In this document: in pieces, positions 17,914 through 26,862 of the stretch
How positions within the stretch are numbered: the first letter of the stretch is position 1
Layout: each line of letters starts with the position of its first letter
Assembly: GCA_003314535.1 (NCBI GenBank)
Contig: POSG01000006.1
Location: forward strand, 62,001-126,000
From: Geobacter sp.
GTDB lineage: Bacteria > Desulfobacterota > Desulfuromonadia > Geobacterales > Geobacteraceae
Direction: 5' to 3'
DNA length: 64,000 nt
The notes under the pieces: model-generated
Databases searched by the model: none
Seen by the model: only the letters and a program-made list of their open reading frames with translations
Told to the model about the DNA's origin: nothing
Made by a program: the position numbers and the translations under genes

Positions 17914-18873
17914 ATGAGACGCAACGAAATAATCGACCAGCTTGCTAAACTGGAGCACGAACTGCAGTGCTTGGCCATTGATGGAGAAGATTCCGCCAGG
18001 GTCCGTCAAGCTTCCGATTTGTTGCGCCAGGCCCGGCGGGTGGTCGGGCAGGCGAATGAGGCGCTGTCACAGATGAAGAGAGCGGAGGAAAAGCTGGTCG
18101 ACAGGCAGCGCCAGCTTGAAGAGCTGAACAGGACCCTTGAACAGCGGGTGGCGGAAGAGACGAGAAAATGCAGGGAAAAGGATTATCTCCTCATTCAGCA
18201 GAGCCGCCAGGCGGAAATGGGGGATATGATCAATATCATTGCCCACCAGTGGCGGCAGCCGCTGAATGTCATAGGGCTGTATGCCCAGGTGCTGGCGGAA
18301 AGCAGCAGGAACGGTCACCTGGATGAAGCAACCCTGGAGAACACGGTCAAGCAGATTCTGGACATCCTGATGCACATGTCCCAAACAATTGACGATTTCA
18401 GGAACTTCCTGAAGCCTGACAAGGAGATGAGGCAGTTCAACGTGAAGGAAACCATCGCCAGAACGTATGCTCTTATCTCTGCAAGTTTCAGATCACAGGA
18501 CATAATAGTCGAAATTGCAGGTGATGATGACCTTTCTCTGACCGGATACGCCAATGAATACGCCCAAGTGGTGATGAACATACTGAACAATGCGAAAGAT
18601 GCTCTGCAGGATCGGAATGTCGAGAAGCCCCGCATCGGCATAATGATCGCGAGAGAAGGGACAAGGGCTGTGGTTACGATCTCCGACAATGCAGGCGGCA
18701 TAGACGATGGTTTGCAGGAACGGATTTTCGAGCCCTATTTCACCACCGGGAAAGACAGAACTTGGAGCGGGATCGGATTGTACATGTCCAGGAACATAAT
18801 CGAAAACAGTATGCAGGGCTGTCTCACCGTGAGGAATACCGGAGCTGGCGCGGAGTTCCGGATCGAGGTATGA
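17914..18873 (+). CDS. Coiled-coil sensor histidine kinase
   Basis: 319-aa soluble kinase. A coiled-coil (about residues 5-95, LEELNRTLEQRVAEETR) leads to the variant H box IIAHQWRQPLN with His111. The ATPase domain follows with VVMNILNNAKDAL, DNAGGI and GIGLYMSRNI. No recognised input domain is present, so it may be controlled by a partner. I prefer ATG 17914 (GGTGAG eight bases upstream); earlier in-frame starts exist at 17842 and 17899. The stop is one base from the start of the response regulator, so the two are a two-component pair. The 253 bases before it hold no gene. Confidence 0.85.
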   Translation: MRRNEIIDQLAKLEHELQCLAIDGEDSARVRQASDLLRQARRVVGQANEALSQMKRAEEKLVDRQRQLEELNRTLEQRVAEETRKCREKDYLLIQQSRQAEMGDMINIIAHQWRQPLNVIGLYAQVLAESSRNGHLDEATLENTVKQILDILMHMSQTIDDFRNFLKPDKEMRQFNVKETIARTYALISASFRSQDIIVEIAGDDDLSLTGYANEYAQVVMNILNNAKDALQDRNVEKPRIGIMIAREGTRAVVTISDNAGGIDDGLQERIFEPYFTTGKDRTWSGIGLYMSRNIIENSMQGCLTVRNTGAGAEFRIEV

Positions 18874-18874
18874 C

Positions 18875-19270
18875 ATGGGTATACCGAGCGAAGGATTGTC
18901 CATTCTGTATGCGGATGACGAGGAGCAGGCAAGGGAAATGATGGCGAAGTTGCTGCGCTGGAAAGGCCTGGTTGTCCATACCGCGGCTGACGGCGGAGAA
19001 GCTTGGAACCTTTTCAGGATACACAAACCGGACATCATTGTAACGGATATCAGGATGCCGGTCATGGATGGAGTTGAAGTGTCGCGCAAGGTCAGGGAAT
19101 TGTGCCCCAGCACAACGATAATTGTTGCGTCTGCTTATCTGCATGAACAACATTTGGCCGATCTCGACAGAATAGGCATACATTCGTACATCCAGAAGCC
19201 GATAGAGCTTGAAAAGTTGCTGTCTTCAATTGAAACCGGCTGGGAAAAGATGGCAAGCATAAAGAACTGA
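18875..19270 (+). CDS. Single-domain response regulator
   Basis: 131-aa CheY-like receiver with no output domain. Acidic pocket residues are in LYADDEE, the phospho-acceptor is Asp58 (IIVTDIRMPVMDG), and the conserved Lys is in YIQKPIE. It is translationally adjacent to the preceding kinase and is the likely phosphotransfer partner. The output is presumably by protein-protein contact. A perfect terminator follows 50 bp later. Confidence 0.9.
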   Translation: MGIPSEGLSILYADDEEQAREMMAKLLRWKGLVVHTAADGGEAWNLFRIHKPDIIVTDIRMPVMDGVEVSRKVRELCPSTTIIVASAYLHEQHLADLDRIGIHSYIQKPIELEKLLSSIETGWEKMASIKN

Positions 19271-19320
19271 TCCGGATCCCGATTGTTTGAATAGCATGTT
19301 CCCTGCAGGGAACGGCGCAT

Positions 19321-19359
19321 AAAAAAAGACTGCAATCCGTCTGATTGCAGTCTTTTTTT
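19321..19359. terminator. Perfect bidirectional Rho-independent terminator
   Basis: A 16-bp perfect inverted repeat (AAAAAAAGACTGCAAT / ATTGCAGTCTTTTTTT) with a 7-base loop ends in an uninterrupted T run on both strands. It closes the kinase/regulator operon and marks the change from plus-strand to minus-strand genes. Confidence 0.95.
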
Positions 19360-19384
19360 ATTACGAGCCGTGATTGTCAATAAA

Positions 19385-19414
19385 TGGCGGGCGCCACTGC
19401 CAACAATTCGAACC
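19385..19414 (-). other. Decayed tRNA-3'-end-like sequence (candidate left attachment site)
   Basis: Read on the minus strand it carries GGTTCGAAT (T-loop) and ends in CGCCCGCCA. The end of tRNA-Arg at 57898 reads GGTTCGAAT and CGCCCGCCA in the same orientation. The two matching blocks are separated by a spacer about five bases longer here. The sequence lies just past the terminator, where gene orientation flips. It fits a degenerate attL opposite the tRNA-Arg/integrase remnant, but the identity is low and chance is not excluded. Confidence 0.35.
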
Positions 19415-19593
19415 GCAGACGAAATATCATTCTAGATTGTCATCTTGAGCACAGCGGATCAGCCGATTCGACAGCGGATCGCAGAAAAAGCTCAGCAGCT
19501 TTGTCAACTTGATATGAGATGGTTTTTTGATCATGTCATGCCCATGTGCAATTCGGTATTTTTGTGAAATCAAAATTGATTGGGGGATATCCT

Positions 19594-19959
19594 TTACCAT
19601 TTTCCTACAAGCCTTATCTGTCTGCCGGAAGCTGAGATCCAGAACTGCCCATTAATCAGCTCGGATGTCAAGGTCCCGGTAAGAGCACCCAAGGCATCAT
19701 AGCCCAGATCGTCCCAGCCGAAATGGTTGTCGTGCCTATAATTATCAACGATCTCATTGATAATCCCAGGAGCAAAGGCTATACCGGAAGAAACCACTAT
19801 GCGTTCCATGGTATCCATGCGCTTTGCGTAGTGATATGCGACGGTATCAGCCGCAATCCCCAAAGCTGCACCTGTCCAGAAATGCGGCACATTTGAGTCG
19901 TCCATCGCAAAAGATGGGGTGGCAAACAGCAGCGCCGCCAGGATAATCACCGTTCTCAT
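19594..19959 (-). CDS. Small secreted protein, YfiM-like
   Basis: 121 aa with a signal peptide (MRTVIILAALLFATPSFA). The mature part contains hydrophobic segments (HFWTGAALGIAADTVAYH and IVVSSGIAFAPGIINEIVDNY) and the phrase FGWDDLGYDALGALTG, reminiscent of YfiM-type periplasmic or lipoprotein families. The ATG at 19959 has AAAGGAG upstream; an in-frame start seven codons earlier lies before it. No lipobox Cys is present. The flanks (19415-19593, 19960-20229) contain no further gene. Confidence 0.6.
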   Translation of the reverse strand: MRTVIILAALLFATPSFAMDDSNVPHFWTGAALGIAADTVAYHYAKRMDTMERIVVSSGIAFAPGIINEIVDNYRHDNHFGWDDLGYDALGALTGTLTSELINGQFWISASGRQIRLVGKW

Positions 19960-20229
19960 ACCCACTCCTTTTTTCAGCACAGTGCCTTCCCTGCGCTGTT
20001 ACGGGAAGTTTATCATTGAAAGAGAAGGCGTCAATGTTACCGGCCTGCTGCTTCACTAAGCCGATGCCCAGTTCCGGGGCATGCCGAACGTTGCATTGAG
20101 GAATCTGTCGATTGTGCCGCAGTTGCTTAGGGTGATGTGCTCCGTTGCCTGCGCCAGCAGCCCGGCAAAGGGGGCAATGCCCTGGAACTGATACCGTTCT
20201 CCGTATGACCAAAGTTGTCGCAAGAGGCC

Positions 20230-20688
20230 TTATTTCACGGTGTAACCGCGGCCTTCCATGCATGCGCCAAAAGCGCGGTTATAGTCATTGCGTTTCGCCT
20301 CGTAGACGGCGGATTGCTGCTGCTGCGCCTCGGCGCTCTGCCGTCTTTTCTGTCGTTGTCTCATACCTCCGGCCACGGTCCCGGCGACAGCCCCTGCAGC
20401 AGCTCCCTTGCCGGCATCGCCGGCAATGGCCCCGACGGCTGCGCCCGCAGCCGCCCCGCGTGCGGCGCCCCCGACCCGCTCGCCCTGGGGAGGCGGCGGG
20501 GCCTGGGTAGCGGGCGGAGGCTGCATGGGGTCGAAACCGGTCTGTTTTTTGGCCCAGCCGTAACAAGCGTATTTGTCTTTTTCCATCTTCTTCTGGCTCT
20601 GGCCTTTGGCCGGGTAGATGACCGGCTCGCCGGCGTAAGCCGTCACCGCAAATGCCGCAAGTACTACGAGTGCGAGTTTCTTTTTCAT
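20230..20688 (-). CDS. Glycine-zipper outer-membrane/periplasmic protein
   Basis: 152 aa with a signal peptide (MKKKLALVVLAAFAVTAYAG). A Pro-rich linker is followed by a glycine-zipper membrane segment (about residues 74-108, alternating G/A as in GAAVGAIAGDAGKGAAAGAV). A charged Gln-rich tail ends AFGACMEGRGYTVK, like YMGG/DUF-type glycine-zipper proteins. Two Cys in the mature part could form a disulfide. GGAG upstream of the ATG supports the start. Function not known beyond membrane association. Confidence 0.75.
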   Translation of the reverse strand: MKKKLALVVLAAFAVTAYAGEPVIYPAKGQSQKKMEKDKYACYGWAKKQTGFDPMQPPPATQAPPPPQGERVGGAARGAAAGAAVGAIAGDAGKGAAAGAVAGTVAGGMRQRQKRRQSAEAQQQQSAVYEAKRNDYNRAFGACMEGRGYTVK

Positions 20689-20823
20689 GATGAACTCCTT
20701 TTTTGTTGTCTTGCTGCTTGTGGCATAAACCGGACTGTTTGGTGCGAAAGTGAAAAAAACAGATAGACTGATGTGAATAATGTGTAAATTTTCACTCGAA
20801 AACAGACTTCACCCTGATGATGT

Positions 20824-22089
20824 TCAGTGTCTCCTTTGCGGCTCGCACAGTCCGGTGAGTTCCATGAGCTCGGGAAGCGGCTCCGTTGCTTTTTCAAGCC
20901 GCCGCGAATACCAGAAAGACAAGGGCTTGGCGGATAAACCGTGACATATCGCGCTGAGCAGGATGGTCCAGGTTGCAACGGCAACCAGCAGGTCTATCGG
21001 TTTGCCCGCATCCTTGAAGTTTATGAAGGCCAGCAGGGTAAAGACCACGGAGGCAAGTCCACGAGGACCGAACCAGCCCATGAGGGCAACCGTGTCGCTT
21101 CTCAGGCCGGATCCTTTCATGGCCAGAGCGACCGGGATCATCCGGATTACGGTCAGGCTCAGAACTGCATACGTCAACGATCGCCAGTCACTGGTATACA
21201 GTATGGCCTTTGGTACGGCAATCGCCCCGAAAATCACCCATATCAGCGCGGAAAGCAAAGCGCCCGCGTTCTCGGTGAACTCCGTCGGTTCGCCAAACCG
21301 GTTGCCCGTGGCTGCGCTGAATATGATGCCTCCGGAAAATGCTGCGATGAACCTGTTTCCATGTAGCGCGAGGGAGCCGAAGTAGGAGGTGAGCGCCAGA
21401 CCGAAAACCGCAATCTGTTCCGATGTCCCTCCCGTCCAGCCATGGTCGACGGTCCTGGTCAAAACCCATCCCCCGGCAACACCTATGACCGTGCCCACCA
21501 GAAGGGCGATGGCTATCTCCAGGAGCGCCGACATCAGCCAATTGCCGTGAGAGTGGGTTCCCACCGCTGTGGCAAAGGCAATGAAGAACATGACGAACGG
21601 TGCGGCAATTCCGTCATTCAGGCCGCTCTCCACGTTCAAGGCGCGGCGGATGCGGACCGGGATCTTCGGGTTGTTGAAGATCGGCAGGCCGAGAGCCGCA
21701 TCGGTAGGCGACAGGATAGCTCCCAGCAGTGCGGCAAACGCCAACCCCTCTTCGGGAAGCATCCCCAGGAAACAGGCTGCGCCTAAAAGCATTGTCAGCG
21801 GCATGCCTATGCCGAGCAGCCGGGCAATGAGCGCGGGATCCCTGCGTAACTGCCGCAGGTCAAGCGTTGCGGCGTCGGCAAACAGCAGGAGGGCAAGGGT
21901 TACCTCGGTGAGGGCCTTCATGCCTTCGGTTCGCGGAGTGAGCTGCAGCAGGTTCATGCCGCCGGGGCCCAGCAGGTAGCCGGCCACCACGAAGATCATC
22001 GGCATGGTTATGGACCATCGCCCGAGTTTCAGCGCCATCGCCCCGTATGCGAATATCAGCATTGCCACGATGCCCACACCCAGGAACAT
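20824..22089 (-). CDS. Na+(K+)/H+ antiporter, CPA1/NhaP type
   Basis: 421 aa, about 12 membrane helices. Transport-site motifs are visible: LALLLFADAATLDLRQL, ALLGAILSPTDAALGLP and the key NVESGLNDGIAAPFV (Asn-Asp pair typical of electroneutral NhaP antiporters). GGAGGTGAATTGA precedes the ATG. It sits 120 bp downstream of the RND outer-membrane gene on the same strand and may be the last gene of the long envelope operon. It exports monovalent cations in exchange for protons at the inner membrane. Confidence 0.88.
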   Translation of the reverse strand: MFLGVGIVAMLIFAYGAMALKLGRWSITMPMIFVVAGYLLGPGGMNLLQLTPRTEGMKALTEVTLALLLFADAATLDLRQLRRDPALIARLLGIGMPLTMLLGAACFLGMLPEEGLAFAALLGAILSPTDAALGLPIFNNPKIPVRIRRALNVESGLNDGIAAPFVMFFIAFATAVGTHSHGNWLMSALLEIAIALLVGTVIGVAGGWVLTRTVDHGWTGGTSEQIAVFGLALTSYFGSLALHGNRFIAAFSGGIIFSAATGNRFGEPTEFTENAGALLSALIWVIFGAIAVPKAILYTSDWRSLTYAVLSLTVIRMIPVALAMKGSGLRSDTVALMGWFGPRGLASVVFTLLAFINFKDAGKPIDLLVAVATWTILLSAICHGLSAKPLSFWYSRRLEKATEPLPELMELTGLCEPQRRH

Positions 22090-22209
22090 TCAATTCACCT
22101 CCTCCGGCTTGTTGATGCTGGCGCCATTTCCGCCGTGCTCGAGGCGACGGGAAAATTCACCATGTTACTGCGATGCCGCGGGAACCGCACGGAAACAGAT
22201 TCCTCCTGG

Positions 22210-23661
22210 TCATTGCGCCGCCTTCTCTGGCGGTGTCTCGCCCGGTGCGGGGGTGAGGGCTGCCTGCTCCGCCCTGGCGACCCAGCCGCCGCCCATTGAC
22301 TTGTAGATGTTCACGACGGCCTGGAACAGGCCGCCCTTGGTCTGCGCCTGGGAGAGCTGGGCGTTGAACAGGCTGCGTTCGGCGTCAAGGACCTCGATGT
22401 AGCTCGTGTACCCGTTCTCATATCTCAGCCGGGCGATCCTGGCATAGTTGCCCAGCGACTCCACCTGCATTGTCTGGGTCTGGAGCTGTTCCATGGTGCT
22501 CTTCCGGTCGACCAGGGCGTCATTGACGTCGCGGAAGGCGCTCTGAATCGTCTTCTGGTAGGTGATCAGGAGCTCCTGCCGGTAGGCTTCAGCTGATTTT
22601 ACCTGCCCGTAGATGGCGCCCCCTCTGAAAATGGGCGCCATGATCTGGGCCGCCCAGCTCCAGGTCTGGGCCGGTCCCATGAACAGGCGGGAAATGTCGG
22701 TGCTCGACCAGCCGAACATGCCGGTCAGGGAGATGCTGGGAAAGTACTGGGCCTTGGCGACCCCGATCTGCGCGTTGGCCGAGATCAGGTTCTGCTCTGC
22801 CTGGCGGATATCCGGGCGGCGTTCCAGGAGGTCGGACGGCAGGCCGGACGGGACCGTGGGCAGGACGAGCTGGTCGATGGTCTTGCCCCGCGGGATGGCG
22901 CCCGGGTTGCGGCCGAGGAGGATGCTCAAAGCATTCTCCTGCTGGGCTATGTTCTTCTGCAGGACCGGGATGGTGGCAAGGGCCTCTTCGTACTGGGACT
23001 TGACCTGGCTCAGCTCGAGATCGGAGACTACCCCGCCCGTGAAGCGGAGCTTGAAGATGTTGTAGGACTCCTCGCGGCTCTTCACGGTCGACTGGGCGAT
23101 CTCCAACTGCCTGTCCAGGTCGCGCAGATTGACGTACCCCGTCGCAATCGACGATACAAGCGAGAGGATCACACCCATCCTGGCCTCTTCCGAAGCCAGG
23201 ATGTCGGCGCGCGCGGATTCATTGGCCCTGCGCAGCTTGCCCCACAGGTCGATCTCCCAGCTCGCCGTGAACTGTGCCAGGTAGGAGTCGGCCGGGTTCT
23301 GGACGGAGGGGGATATGGGGGCGGCTCCCCTTTCGCTGGAGCGATCCCTGCCGAAGCTGGCGTTGGCGTAGATCTGCGGGAAGAGCGCGGAACGGGTCGT
23401 GATGTATTGCCCGATGTACTGCTCGATCCTGGCCGCGGCGATCTTGACGTCCTTGTTTTCGGCCAGGCCGATGCGAATGAGGTCATTGAGCACCGGGTCG
23501 TTGAACTGTTCCCACCATGGTGTGTCGGCAAGGTTGCGGGCCTCCTCCTCCTGGATCCGCCAGTTCTGCGGCATATCGACGGTCGGGCGCCGGTAGTCGG
23601 GTCCGACCATGCAGCCCGGGATCAAGAGGGCAAGCGCCGTGATGACGACGAGTTTGCGCAT
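22210..23661 (-). CDS. RND efflux outer-membrane lipoprotein (NodT/OprM family)
   Basis: 483 aa. Lipobox at Cys17 (IPGC), then the classic MVGPDYRRPTVDMPQNW opening of NodT-type channel proteins. Two outer-membrane efflux repeats are visible (first near SWEIDLWGKLRRANESARAD, second near ALVDRKSTMEQL). It forms the trimeric exit duct for the RND pump. Its start is 3 bp from the end of the pump gene, with AAAGGAGG as ribosome binding site, so the two are translationally close. Confidence 0.93.
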   Translation of the reverse strand: MRKLVVITALALLIPGCMVGPDYRRPTVDMPQNWRIQEEEARNLADTPWWEQFNDPVLNDLIRIGLAENKDVKIAAARIEQYIGQYITTRSALFPQIYANASFGRDRSSERGAAPISPSVQNPADSYLAQFTASWEIDLWGKLRRANESARADILASEEARMGVILSLVSSIATGYVNLRDLDRQLEIAQSTVKSREESYNIFKLRFTGGVVSDLELSQVKSQYEEALATIPVLQKNIAQQENALSILLGRNPGAIPRGKTIDQLVLPTVPSGLPSDLLERRPDIRQAEQNLISANAQIGVAKAQYFPSISLTGMFGWSSTDISRLFMGPAQTWSWAAQIMAPIFRGGAIYGQVKSAEAYRQELLITYQKTIQSAFRDVNDALVDRKSTMEQLQTQTMQVESLGNYARIARLRYENGYTSYIEVLDAERSLFNAQLSQAQTKGGLFQAVVNIYKSMGGGWVARAEQAALTPAPGETPPEKAAQ

Positions 23662-23664
23662 GGG

Positions 23665-26600
23665 CTAATCCTCCTTTCCGTAGGCTGATTCGCCCGCTGC
23701 ACCCGCACTCTCGCTCCCATGCCCGCCCGGTGGGGCATGAGAGACTTTCGCACCCCTGTGCGCCAGCTTTTCCACCACGTAGAAGGTGACCGGGATCAGG
23801 AAAATGGCGATGAAGGATGCCGCGGTCATGCCGAAGATGACCGTGGTGCCCATCACCTGGCGCGAGATGGCGCCCGCACCGCTGGCGATTGCCAGCGGCA
23901 CGCAGCCGAGGATGAAGGCGAAGGAGGTCATGAGGATCGGCCGCAGCCTGAGCCGTGCGCCCTTGAGGGCCGCATCCATGACCGTTTCTCCCTTCTCGTA
24001 CTCCATCTTGGCGAACTCGACGATCAGGATGGCATTCTTGGCCGCCAGCCCGATGAGCATGACCAGGCCGATCTGGGCGTAGATGTTGTTCTCGAAGCTG
24101 CGGAACAGCAGGCCGGCAAAGGCCCCGGCCACCGCGACCGGGGTGCCCAGGAGGACCGAGAACGGCAGCGACCAGCTCTCGTACTGGGCGGCCAGGATCA
24201 GGAAGACGCACAGGAAGGAGAAGGCGAAGATGGCGACCGGCGACACCCCCTGCTGGGCCTTCTTCTCCTGGAACGACATGCCGCTGTAGTCAAATCCCAT
24301 TTCCCGCGGCATGGTCTCGCCGAACACCTCCTCCAGGGCCTGCATGGCCTGGGCTGAGCTGAACCCGGGCGCGGCCGTGGCATTGATCTGGGCCGAACGG
24401 TACAGGTTGAAGCGCAGGGTGAACTCGGGGCCGACGACGTTTTTGACCGAAGTGAGCGTCGACAGCGGAACGGAGCTCCCTTCGTTGTTTCTCACGTAGA
24501 ACTGGCCGATATTTTCGATGTTGGTCCGGTAATCGCCCTCTGCCTGCAGGAACACCTGCCACTGGCGGCCGAACCGGTTGAAGTAGTTGATGAAGCCGCT
24601 ACCCATGAAGCTCTGCAGCACCTTGTAGACATCGGCGATGTTGACGCCCTGCTTCAGCACCTTGTCCCGGTCCACGTTCACGAACAGCTGTGGCACGGTG
24701 GGGAGGAAGGTGGTGGTGACCCGCGCCAGCTCCGGCCTCTTCTGGGCCGCCTCGATGAACTTTTTCGTGTTGGCTGCCAGAAAGCCGATGTCCTTGCCGG
24801 CCCGGTCTTCGAGGATGAAGGTGACCCCGCCCGAGGTGCCGACACCCATGATGGCCGGGGGCGGGAAAGCGAAGCCTATTGCGCCGGGTATGCCGGCCAT
24901 TTTCCTGGAGACCGACGCCTTGATGGCCTCGTAGCGCTCTTCAGGTTTCTTCCGCTTGTTCCACTCCTCGAGCGTAATGAAGAAGAAGGCGCTGTAGGAA
25001 TTCTGCACCTGGCTGAGCATGTTGTAGCCGATGACCGTGGAACAGTATTTCACACCGGGAGTCTTGGTGATGATCTCCTCGGCCTGGCGGGCGACCTCGC
25101 CGGTTCGCTGGAGCGAGGCGGCATCGGGCAGCTGGATGCCGGCGAATATGAACCCCTGGTCCTCGTCGGGAAGGAAGCTGCTCGGGATGTGCTTGCCGGT
25201 GATTCCTGCCAGCAGCGCGATGCCCACAAGGAGGATGAGGCTGATCAGGCTCTTGCGGATGGCGATACTGCAGCCGTTGATGTACCCGTCGGTGGCCCGG
25301 CCGAAGATCCGGTTGAACCGGTCGTAGAATTTCTGCAGGGGCCCGGATCCCTTGACCTTGGGTTTCAGCAGCAGCGCGCACAGGGCCGGGGAGAGGGAGA
25401 GGGCGTTGAACGCCGAGAAGAGGACCGATATGGCGATGGTCACGGCGAACTGCTGGTAGAGCTGGCCGGTGATCCCCGGTATGAAGGCGGTGGGGACGAA
25501 CACGGCCGACAGGATGATCGCGATGGCGATGACCGGCCCTGAGACCTCCTCCATGGCCTTCAGAGACGCTTCCTTCGGGGTCATCCCCTGCTCGATGTGG
25601 TGCTCGACCGCCTCGACAACGACAATCGCATCGTCAACCACCAGGCCGATGGCGAGCACCAGGCCGAACAGGGAGAGGGTGTTGATGGAGAAACCCAGCA
25701 TGGGGAACACGATGAAGGTGCCGATCAGCGAAACCGGAACCGCCAGCAGGGGGATGAGAGTGGCGCGCCAGCCCTGCAGGAAAACGAAGACCACTAGGAC
25801 GACCAGGAACAGGGCCTCGAAGAAAGTCTGCTGGATCTCCTTCATCCCCTCGGTGACTGCCAGCGTGGTGTCCAGGGCCACGGTGTAGTCCAGATCGGGC
25901 GGGAACCGATGTTTCAACTCCTCCATCAGCTTCTTGGTACCGTTGGCGGCTTCCAGGGCATTGGTCCCGGGCATCTGGTAGAGGGCGATGAGGGCGCACG
26001 GCTTGCCGTTCAGCCGCCCCTCGATGTTGTAGGTCTGGGCGCCAAGCTCGATGCGGGCCACGTCCTTGACGCGGACGATGGAGCCCCCCGGGTCGGCGCG
26101 GAGCACGATATCGCCGAATTCCTGCTCGGTCTGCAGGCGGCCCTGGGCCCGCACGGTGTAGGTGAACTCCTGCCCCCTGGGGATCGGCGGCCCGCCCACC
26201 TGGCCCGCCGGGTTCACGGTGTTCTGGGAGTTTACGGCATTCATGATCTCGGGGATGGTGATGTTGAGCTTGGCCAGCTGGTCCGGCTTCACCCAGATGC
26301 GCATGGCGTACTGGCCAGCGCCGAACACCGTGACGCTTGCGATGCCCTTGATGCGGGTCATCTGGTCATTGATGTTGATATAGGCGTAGTTGGCCAGGAA
26401 TATGTTGTCGTAGGTTCCCTTGGGAGAGTAGAGAGCGAACATGATCAGGGGCGACGAGGTCGATTTCTGCACCGTGACCCCGTAGTTGCGCACATCGCTC
26501 GGCAGCTGGGACTCGGCCTGCCCCTCCCGCATCTGGGCCAGAAGCTGGTCGGTGCTGGCGTCGGTCTTGAGGTCGAAGTAGTTGTAGAGGGTCATGGCAC

Positions 26601-26856
26601 CGTTGTTCGCGTTGATGGAGTACATGTAGTCCAGGTTGTCCACCCCGGACATCTGCTGCTCGATGGGAGTTGCCACCGACTGCTCCAGGGTGAGGGCGTC
26701 GGCGCCGGTGTAGGTGGCGTTGACCTGGATCGCCGGCGGGACGATATTGGGGAACTGGGCGACCGGAAGCCGCGTCATGGCCACCAGCCCGCCGATGACC
26801 ATGAGGATCGCGATCACCATGGCGACTATGGGACGATTAATGAAGAATCTTGACAT
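23665..26856 (-). CDS. RND multidrug efflux transporter (HAE1/AcrB-like)
   Basis: 1063 aa, full length for the HAE1 class. It opens SRFFINRPIVAMVIAILMV. The proton-relay Asp pair is present in GLVVDDAIVVVEAVE, along with the second-half GLAAKNAILIVEFAK motif and two large periplasmic loops. It captures hydrophobic compounds from the periplasm or inner leaflet and is driven by proton influx. It lies between its adaptor (6 bp upstream) and its outer-membrane partner. The substrate range cannot be read from sequence. Confidence 0.95.
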   Translation of the reverse strand: MSRFFINRPIVAMVIAILMVIGGLVAMTRLPVAQFPNIVPPAIQVNATYTGADALTLEQSVATPIEQQMSGVDNLDYMYSINANNGAMTLYNYFDLKTDASTDQLLAQMREGQAESQLPSDVRNYGVTVQKSTSSPLIMFALYSPKGTYDNIFLANYAYININDQMTRIKGIASVTVFGAGQYAMRIWVKPDQLAKLNITIPEIMNAVNSQNTVNPAGQVGGPPIPRGQEFTYTVRAQGRLQTEQEFGDIVLRADPGGSIVRVKDVARIELGAQTYNIEGRLNGKPCALIALYQMPGTNALEAANGTKKLMEELKHRFPPDLDYTVALDTTLAVTEGMKEIQQTFFEALFLVVLVVFVFLQGWRATLIPLLAVPVSLIGTFIVFPMLGFSINTLSLFGLVLAIGLVVDDAIVVVEAVEHHIEQGMTPKEASLKAMEEVSGPVIAIAIILSAVFVPTAFIPGITGQLYQQFAVTIAISVLFSAFNALSLSPALCALLLKPKVKGSGPLQKFYDRFNRIFGRATDGYINGCSIAIRKSLISLILLVGIALLAGITGKHIPSSFLPDEDQGFIFAGIQLPDAASLQRTGEVARQAEEIITKTPGVKYCSTVIGYNMLSQVQNSYSAFFFITLEEWNKRKKPEERYEAIKASVSRKMAGIPGAIGFAFPPPAIMGVGTSGGVTFILEDRAGKDIGFLAANTKKFIEAAQKRPELARVTTTFLPTVPQLFVNVDRDKVLKQGVNIADVYKVLQSFMGSGFINYFNRFGRQWQVFLQAEGDYRTNIENIGQFYVRNNEGSSVPLSTLTSVKNVVGPEFTLRFNLYRSAQINATAAPGFSSAQAMQALEEVFGETMPREMGFDYSGMSFQEKKAQQGVSPVAIFAFSFLCVFLILAAQYESWSLPFSVLLGTPVAVAGAFAGLLFRSFENNIYAQIGLVMLIGLAAKNAILIVEFAKMEYEKGETVMDAALKGARLRLRPILMTSFAFILGCVPLAIASGAGAISRQVMGTTVIFGMTAASFIAIFLIPVTFYVVEKLAHRGAKVSHAPPGGHGSESAGAAGESAYGKED

Positions 26857-26862
26857 GGCGGC

